Below, in pieces: positions 58,993-64,000 of a stretch of 64,000 bases of DNA (positions are counted from its first letter, which is position 1; each line of letters begins with the position of its first letter). The stretch is taken from assembly GCF_020217425.1 (NCBI RefSeq), contig NZ_CP084090.1:1178001-1242000 (forward strand), in the 5' to 3' direction. Position numbers and translations under genes: made by a program. The notes beneath the pieces are model-generated. The model was not told the DNA's origin. It searched no databases and worked only from the letters and a program-made list of their open reading frames with translations. This stretch comes from Halomicrobium urmianum. GTDB taxonomy: Archaea > Halobacteriota > Halobacteria > Halobacteriales > Haloarculaceae.

Positions 58993-60606
58993 CTACTCCC
59001 CCGTCAGCGCGTCTTCGAGGCCCGCGGGCGAGTCCGCCGCGCCCTCGCGGTCGCCGTCGACGAGCAGTTCGGCCCCCTCGCAGTCGGCGTCGGGGACGAC
59101 CGTCGTCTCGTGGTCGGCCAGCCGCAGGGCCGCCCGGTGGAGGTCGCTGCCGGCCGGTTCGCCGACGCGGAGGACGTGCGGTTCGAGGACGCGGGCGGCC
59201 GCGGTCGCGTAGCCGGCCACCTCGACGCCCATGCGGTCGGACGCGCCGGCGAAGGAGGCCACGGCGTCGCGGGCCGCCTCGCGGTAGCGGTCAGCGCCGG
59301 TCAGCGCGGCCAGGTCCAGCAGCGCGTCGGCCATCTCGACGGTGGTGTCCAGCGGGTACTGCGTCCGGTCGCAGAGCCCGGGGCCATCCGCGGGGCCGTC
59401 CGTGAACGCGCCGCTGTCCTCCTGGAGGTGCTCGATCGTCCAGTCCGCGATCGCCTCGGCCGACTCGCCGTCTCCCAGCACCTGCCAGCTCGTGGTCAGC
59501 CCCTGGAGGACGCGGGCCTGGTCGAGCAGGAAGCCCGACGGGCCCGTCTCCTCGCCGTCGACGTAGTGGGTGACGACGCCGTCGTCGATCAGGTGCTCGC
59601 GCAGGTGGTCGCGGGCCCGCTCGGCGTACCGGCTCGCCCGCTCGTCGTCGGTGTAGGCCGCGTAGGTGGCGAGCGCGTCCACGGCCAGCCCGTTCCGGTC
59701 GGCCAGCACCGTCTCGTCGACGTGGGGCGGCTCCGTGGTCTCCCGCTCCGTTGCCTCCATGCGGTAGTAGTCGTCGTCGCCCGCCTGGCTGGCTGCGAAG
59801 GCCTCGCCCGTCCAGAGGGTCGTGGTGAGATACTCCAGCGCCTCCTCGGCGACCTCCCGGTAGGTCTCCTCGCCGGTGTAGCGGTACCCGTGGGCGAACG
59901 CTCGCATGACGGCGGCGTTCTCGTCGAGCAGCTTCTCGCGTCGCGCGTCGCTCCAGTCCCGTCCCGTCGCGTACCGGAAGAACCCGCCGCCGTAGGTGTC
60001 CCGCAGGTGCGTCCGGATCGCCTCCAGTGTCCGCGTCGCCTGGTCGCGGGCCCGCACCAGCGCGAACTCCACGGTCCGCGGCAGCGGGAACTTCACGTCC
60101 GACCCCCAGCCGCCGTACTCCTCGTCGTAGGCCGCCAGCAGCTGCTCGATCATCTCCTCCTCGATCCGCGTGGTGACCTCCCCGCCCGGCGGCGCCGCCG
60201 TCTGCAGCGCCCGCGGGACCGACCCCGCCGCCTCGCCCTTGCCGTCCCACGACTCCCGGACGCTGTCGAGGATGCCCCGGAACCCCGCCGGCCCGAGGTA
60301 CGTCGCCCCCGAGAGCACCTCGCCCGACGGCGTCAGGAAGACGGTTGAGGGGAACCCGCCCATGTTGTACCGCTCGCGCACGCGCGGGCGACGGTCGGCG
60401 TCCACTCGCACCGGCACGAACCCGTCGTTAACGTTCGCCGCGATGCGGGGCTCCCCGTACGTCTTCCGGTCCATCTCCCGGCACTCCGGGCTCCACCGGA
60501 CCGTCAGCGCCAGCAGGACCGGCTTGCCCTCGGCCTGCGCCCGCTCGAAGGCCTCCGGTCCCCACTCGCGCCACTCGACTTTCGTGTCCGCCGCGAACTC
60601 ATCCAT
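58993..60606 (-). CDS. DUF255/thioredoxin-domain protein with alpha/alpha-barrel
   Basis: 537 aa from the ATG at 60606 (MDEFAADTKVEWREWGPEAF). The first 110 residues are thioredoxin-like: KPVLLALTVRWSPECREMDR, where the usual YSTCHWCHVM motif is SPEC with only one Cys, then FVPVRVDADRRPRVRERYNM GGFPSTVFLTPSG. Residues about 170-530 form a six-hairpin glycosidase-type barrel (EYGGWGSDVKFPLPRTVEFA, YGGGFFRYATGRDWSDARRE KLLDENAAVMRAF). Relatives (YyaL/spermatogenesis-associated protein 20) have no settled activity. Missing CxxC argues against oxidoreductase activity here. Confidence 0.85.
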   Translation of the reverse strand: MDEFAADTKVEWREWGPEAFERAQAEGKPVLLALTVRWSPECREMDRKTYGEPRIAANVNDGFVPVRVDADRRPRVRERYNMGGFPSTVFLTPSGEVLSGATYLGPAGFRGILDSVRESWDGKGEAAGSVPRALQTAAPPGGEVTTRIEEEMIEQLLAAYDEEYGGWGSDVKFPLPRTVEFALVRARDQATRTLEAIRTHLRDTYGGGFFRYATGRDWSDARREKLLDENAAVMRAFAHGYRYTGEETYREVAEEALEYLTTTLWTGEAFAASQAGDDDYYRMEATERETTEPPHVDETVLADRNGLAVDALATYAAYTDDERASRYAERARDHLREHLIDDGVVTHYVDGEETGPSGFLLDQARVLQGLTTSWQVLGDGESAEAIADWTIEHLQEDSGAFTDGPADGPGLCDRTQYPLDTTVEMADALLDLAALTGADRYREAARDAVASFAGASDRMGVEVAGYATAAARVLEPHVLRVGEPAGSDLHRAALRLADHETTVVPDADCEGAELLVDGDREGAADSPAGLEDALTGE

Positions 60607-60798
60607 ACCCCAGCTTCGGGCACCGCGTGAAAGTATCTTCCACTCCTCGCTTCGACTGTCCACGGCGTTGCCAGAACTATTGACGTGAACGATCGGGACA
60701 TACGCACTGCCATGCCAATCACTATTCGCAGGCGCGTTCAGAGGACCAACCGTCCCTGGCCTCGAAAGGCGTTTGTGGCGGGGACTGTAATTCCGAGT

Positions 60799-61347
60799 AT
60801 GCTTCGCGTCATCGCGGTGTTGTTGCTGATACCGCTGCTGGATGCGATCCTGCTGGCGGTGCTGGCCGCGCAGTACCTCCCGGTGGCCGTGGTGGTGCTG
60901 CTCGTGGTGCTCACGGCGCTGCTGGGGATGCTGCTGGTGCGGGCCGAGGGCCGGCACACCCTCCGGCGGATACAGGAGAAACTGGCGACCGGTCAGGTGC
61001 CCACCGACGAGCTGGTCGACGGCGGGTTCCTGATCGCCGCGGGCGCGTTCTTCCTGACGCCCGGGCTGGTGACGGACTTCGTGGGCCTGCTGCTGGCGCT
61101 GCCGCTGACCCGCTACCCCATCCGCAAGGCCGCGATGCGGTGGGTCATCGAGCCCTACGTCGACGCCCGGACCGAGGGCTTCGCCTCCGGGAACGTCTAC
61201 ATCGGCGGCTTCCCCGGCGACGGCGGCCCCGGCGCCGGCCCGAGCCCCGGTTCCGGCACGGGCGGCAGCGGCGGCCAGGGCAGCCCGCCCGGCTTCGACC
61301 ACGACAACGCCACTGACATCGACTTCGAGGAGCGCGACGACGAGTGA
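60799..61347 (+). CDS. fxsA: FxsA family membrane protein
   Basis: 182 aa from the ATG at 60799 (MLRVIAVLLLIPLLDAILLA). Membrane segments at about 1-20, 24-46 and 74-100; GRHTLRRIQEKLATGQVPTD and GGFLIAAGAFFLTPGLVTDF carry the FxsA signature. The C-terminal tail is Gly/Pro-rich (GGPGAGPSPGSGTGGSGGQG) and acidic. FxsA of E. coli relieves exclusion of phage T7 by F plasmids; the archaeal role is not known. An upstream ATG at 60712 adds a non-conserved basic stretch. Confidence 0.85.
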   Translation: MLRVIAVLLLIPLLDAILLAVLAAQYLPVAVVVLLVVLTALLGMLLVRAEGRHTLRRIQEKLATGQVPTDELVDGGFLIAAGAFFLTPGLVTDFVGLLLALPLTRYPIRKAAMRWVIEPYVDARTEGFASGNVYIGGFPGDGGPGAGPSPGSGTGGSGGQGSPPGFDHDNATDIDFEERDDE

Positions 61348-61439
61348 TCCGGTCGCCCTGTGGTGGTAAGACGCCCCACTCCGTCCGCGAAGAGTAACGC
61401 TTAACAGTACGCCTCGGATACGACCATATGCGCTCACCT

Positions 61440-61513
61440 GGGCCAATAGCTCAATCAGGTTGAGCGCTCGGCTGATAACCGGGAGGTTCGCGGTTCAAAT
61501 CCGCGTTGGCCCA
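61440..61513 (+). tRNA. tRNA-Ile (GAT)
   Basis: 74 nt. Acceptor GGGCCAA/TTGGCCC, D-arm AGCTCAATCAGGTTGAGC, anticodon loop CTGATAA (anticodon GAT), T-arm CGCGG-TTCAAAT-CCGCG, discriminator A. No intron, CCA not encoded. Confidence 0.95.
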
Positions 61514-61592
61514 CGTTTCTGGGTCTCACTAATTCGGTAGCGGCTTCTTTCGTATCGGTTTTGTGTGGCAGAGCGGTCTGCGTGAGCAGACG

Positions 61593-62759
61593 CTACGCGT
61601 ATTCCCGCCGACCGGTCGCGTTGGCCTCGATGAAGTCCCAGTCGTACTCGACGCCGAGACCGGGACCGTCGGGCACTGGGACGGTGCCGTCGTCGTCGAT
61701 CGCGTCGATCTCGTCGCGATAGTCGCCGGCGTAGACGGGCGGCGTGGTGTTGGGCGCGTCGGGGTGGACCAGCGCCATCTCGTAGTAGTTGGCGTTCCGC
61801 GCCGCGGCCATGCAGTGGCGCTTCGCCGGGCCCGGAGCGTGGAACTCGACGTCCAGCCCGAAGCCCTCGGCGACGCGGGCGATCTTCATCGCGCCGGTGA
61901 TGCCGGCGTCGTAGTCGGGGTCGGCGCGGACGAAGTCCGTCGCCTCGCTGGCGACGAAGTCCGTGTGCGGTTCCAGCCCGCGGACGTGCTCGGTCTGGAG
62001 GAGCGGCGTCTCGACGCACTCGCCCAGCCGTCGGTGGCCGTGCTGGGAGATGCCGCCGTCGCGGTAGGGATCCTCGAGCCAGAGGTAGCCGTACTCGTCG
62101 CAGGCGCGCCCCACCTGTAGCGCGTTGGCCCACGTCTCCAGGTTACAGGCGGGGTCGACCATCAGGTCCATCTCGTCGCCGACGCGCTCGCCGACGGCGC
62201 GGACCGTCTCCGCCAGCAGGTCGGCGTCGCGCCAGTCGCCGTCCCAGCCGTGGACCTTGTAGGCGGGGTACCCCATCGCCAGGCACTCCTCGGCGAAGTC
62301 GGCGTAGGCTTCGGGGGAGTCCAGCCCGCCGCTCCTGTCGCCCTGGTACGTCGAAGCGTAGGCGGGCAGGCGCTCGCGGTGGGTGCCCAGTAGCTCGTGA
62401 ATCGGCGCGTCGTACTTCCGGCCCGCGTAGTCCCACAGCGCGACGTCGAGCGGTCCCATTCCCATCCGGTCGTACTTCCGCAGGGCGCGCTTGATCTCCG
62501 ACCAGTGCTGCTCCCGCTTGAGCGGGTCCTTCCCGATCAGGTAGTCGGCGACCATGTTGATCTGCGCCGCGCCCGGCGAGTTGTTCCCGACGTACCGCCC
62601 GACGAGTCCGTCGCTGGTCTCGATCCGGAACGCGAACAGCTTCCGCTCCATCCCGTTGCCCGGGTCGTAGATGATGTCGAACCCGCCCGGCGGCGTCCCG
62701 ACGTCCGGCAACTCGTAACTGAACTCGATCGACTCGATTCTCTCGATGGTCGGTGACAT
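61593..62759 (-). CDS. Enolase-superfamily enzyme (mandelate racemase/muconate lactonising group)
   Basis: 388 aa from the ATG at 62759 (MSPTIERIESIEFSYELPDV). The barrel domain has the KVHGWDGDW region with the catalytic Lys (AYKVHGWDG), metal ligands in DLMVDPACNLETWANALQVG, YLWLEDPYRDGG and LLQTEHVRG, and the terminal EFHAPGPAKRH. GPLDVALWDYAGRKYDAPIH is the conserved N-terminal capping region. Such enzymes abstract a proton alpha to a carboxylate of a sugar acid or similar. The substrate is unknown; sugar-acid dehydration is likely. It starts near tRNA-Ile's 3' side and stands alone. Confidence 0.88.
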   Translation of the reverse strand: MSPTIERIESIEFSYELPDVGTPPGGFDIIYDPGNGMERKLFAFRIETSDGLVGRYVGNNSPGAAQINMVADYLIGKDPLKREQHWSEIKRALRKYDRMGMGPLDVALWDYAGRKYDAPIHELLGTHRERLPAYASTYQGDRSGGLDSPEAYADFAEECLAMGYPAYKVHGWDGDWRDADLLAETVRAVGERVGDEMDLMVDPACNLETWANALQVGRACDEYGYLWLEDPYRDGGISQHGHRRLGECVETPLLQTEHVRGLEPHTDFVASEATDFVRADPDYDAGITGAMKIARVAEGFGLDVEFHAPGPAKRHCMAAARNANYYEMALVHPDAPNTTPPVYAGDYRDEIDAIDDDGTVPVPDGPGLGVEYDWDFIEANATGRREYA

Positions 62760-62925
62760 ACGACGGGGGACAGCAGGAGGGCGGAAACGTCTGTCGGACA
62801 TTACCGATGATCGTTGGTAGTGGCTGGGAACGAGGAGAGAAACGGTATTTATAGGTCTCTGCGCGGCGTGGTTCGACGGCTAATCGACTGTGCCAAAACA
62901 ACGGAAAAAGGAATGACGCTATCTA

Positions 62926-63387
62926 TCAGACGCCTTCGGAATCACTCGGGACCTCGAAGGTGGTGAGAGTCGAACTGGATCCACCACTTTCTGCCGTCCA
63001 CGTGATACGGATTACGTCGCCTTCTCGGAAGTTATCAGTGCTATCGGGCGTGGCTTCGTAGGTATCTCCAGCAGAGATAGAACTAGCGGACCATCCTCCA
63101 GAATTGTCTGTTATTGTTACTGCGTCAGAAGTAACGTCAATCTTTTCTTTGTCAATCGAATCTCCGCTGGCATGCGTGATAGTGACTACACCCTGATCTC
63201 CATTGCCCGACGGATTGTACTCGAACTCGAAGCTTGCCGTCGGCGTCGATTGCTGTGCCTGATCCCCCAGGTTGAGAACGAACGAGGCGATGACCGCGGC
63301 CAGGATGACCGTGATCGCGACCATCAGGATGACGCCGATGACCGGCGACACCGCGTCGTCCCGCTCGAAGAGTTCCTTGATTCGCAT
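62926..63387 (-). CDS. Type IV pilin (archaeal, PilA-like)
   Basis: 153 aa. The N-terminus MRIKELFERDDAVSPVIGVI is a class III prepilin signal: a charged leader, then the AVSPVIGVILM hydrophobic helix that is cut by PibD and drives pilus assembly (H-domain about residues 13-42). The rest is a beta-rich Ser/Thr/Gly domain (STPTASFEFEYNPSGNGDQG, SGGWSASSISAGDTYEATPD). It should form adhesion pili. GC content is visibly lower than in neighbouring genes, which hints at transfer or relaxed codon use. No other pilus gene is near. Confidence 0.88.
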   Translation of the reverse strand: MRIKELFERDDAVSPVIGVILMVAITVILAAVIASFVLNLGDQAQQSTPTASFEFEYNPSGNGDQGVVTITHASGDSIDKEKIDVTSDAVTITDNSGGWSASSISAGDTYEATPDSTDNFREGDVIRITWTAESGGSSSTLTTFEVPSDSEGV

Positions 63388-63763
63388 ACGGATCTATCCG
63401 GGATACTGTTAGTATTAAAGACGTGCTATTGTTCGGTCGTTGAGTGTAATCCAGTATTCACTTGAAAACGGCCGCGGACAGGCAGAGCGGATGCGCCCGT
63501 CGGCAGCGCACCGTGGGCGAATAACTGTAATTACAGTTACCATCGGTGGCGATTTCCGACGGCAGCAGACTGGGACCGGTCGATTATCACGCTGCGTTAC
63601 TGCTGGTCTCGGCGTTCAAGCACTGGTTGAGTGTTTGGTATCGGCTCGAAGCTGTTCGGAAATTGAGGCTACAGCAATGGTCGGGTGGAACGACGTCCCG
63701 TCGACCGCCGGGTGGGTTCCGGGGCCGCGGACGTCGGTTTTACCTGCACCTGGCGCGGAGTGC
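63388..63763. other. Non-coding region with a perfect palindrome
   Basis: 376 bp upstream of the pilin gene. It holds an AT-rich promoter-like tract near 63395-63420 and the 18-bp palindrome at 63522-63539. Otherwise no gene or repeat is seen. Confidence 0.4.
63522..63539. promoter_or_regulatory. 18-bp perfect palindrome, possible operator
   Basis: TAACTGTAATTACAGTTA is perfectly self-complementary, AT-rich in GC-rich surroundings, and lies about 135 bases upstream of the pilin start (minus strand) and about 225 bases upstream of a possible plus-strand gene. This is the form expected of a dimeric regulator binding site. Confidence 0.35.
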
Positions 63764-64000
63764 GTGCGAGTATACGCCGGACTCAGGCGTCGGACGGTCG
63801 GCGGAGAGCGCGGCGATAGCCGGCGAGTGCACCGATCGGCCCGGCCGCACGCGGAGGGCGCGCTGTTCGCCGTCGGCTACGTACGCGGGCTGGGACGCGC
63901 TGGACGGCCCGTCTCGAACCGAGAAGAACGGTCAGCAGTTACAGCGGCCTGCGCCGAGCTGGCCGCCCGGCTCGTCGACCCGACGGCCGCGTTCGAGGGG
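63764..64000 (+). CDS. Possible gene running off the right edge
   Basis: A GTG at 63764 opens a frame without stop to the window end (79 codons): begins VRVYAGLRRRTVGGERGDSR, later HAEGALFAVGYVRGLGRAG and EERSAVTAACAELAARLVDP, which looks like a real amphipathic helix. A T-rich element (GGTTTTAC, about 63735-63742) lies 22-29 bases upstream, fitting a leaderless start. High GC makes chance frames of this length common, and no domain is recognised. Confidence 0.3.
   Translation, partial: MRVYAGLRRRTVGGERGDSRRVHRSARPHAEGALFAVGYVRGLGRAGRPVSNREERSAVTAACAELAARLVDPTAAFEG

Overview
The window comes from a halophilic archaeon (class Halobacteria). The evidence is very high GC, strongly acidic proteins, and a gene set found together only in that lineage: a CetZ1-type tubulin homologue, F420 biosynthesis genes cofC, cofG and cofH, the archaeal GTP cyclohydrolase MptA, a fused two-module AhbA/AhbB-like siroheme decarboxylase, a HalX response regulator, Tat-exported lipoproteins, a type IV pilin, small DUF5786/DUF5789/DUF5813 proteins, and archaeal tRNAs including an initiator tRNA-Met with A1:U72. 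The genus cannot be fixed from the sequence alone.

Layout. The left edge (1-512) holds a truncated helix-turn-helix protein. A Tat-type multicopper oxidase follows (1152-3050). From 3195 to 8413 lies a block resembling the bacterial ebo cluster: two paralogous xylose-isomerase-like TIM barrels, a UbiA-family prenyltransferase and a TatD-family metal hydrolase on the minus strand, then a zinc-ribbon mini-protein and an inositol-1-phosphate synthase on the plus strand. The likely product is a prenylated cyclitol; this is inference. From 8.4 to 22.7 kb is an accessory cell-surface region: a gene-poor stretch with a mobile-looking palindromic repeat, two secreted proteins (PKD and five-fold CARDB-like), two family 2 glycosyltransferases, a polysaccharide flippase, and two near-identical modules of zinc-ribbon mini-protein plus membrane glycosyltransferase, with a third orphan zinc ribbon between them.

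From 23 to 40 kb the content is mostly conserved: a Gfo/Idh/MocA oxidoreductase, purC, a Ca2+/Na+ exchanger, cofH, a frameshifted Bat-like regulator, the run cetZ1 / membrane protein / cofC / cofG, an NDUFA9-like reductase, thymidylate kinase, trkA with two stand-alone RAM-domain proteins, and an arsR-ACR3-arsC resistance operon. At 40-41.5 kb there is an initiator tRNA-Met with a duplicated 3' fragment, and a tRNA-Leu(TAA) next to a decayed tRNA-Leu copy. From 42 to 49.4 kb a complete dipeptide/oligopeptide ABC transporter (ATPases, permeases, lipoprotein) is encoded with overlapping genes. The right third carries a ferredoxin, an arylsulfotransferase-like protein, an MFS transporter, a cyclophilin, an epoxide-hydrolase-like enzyme, an anthranilate phosphoribosyltransferase paralogue, the siroheme decarboxylase, a HalX regulator lacking its phospho-acceptor aspartate, mptA, a DUF255 protein, FxsA, tRNA-Ile(GAT), an enolase-superfamily enzyme and a low-GC type IV pilin.

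Structures beyond genes: four dispersed copies of one ~85-bp palindromic element (8928, 34782, 41162, 52714), one of which supplies the stop codon of the cyclophilin gene; runs of perfect hairpins with GAA/TTC triloops; and hairpins that abut or overlap stop codons. No rRNA, CRISPR array or intact transposase gene was seen.
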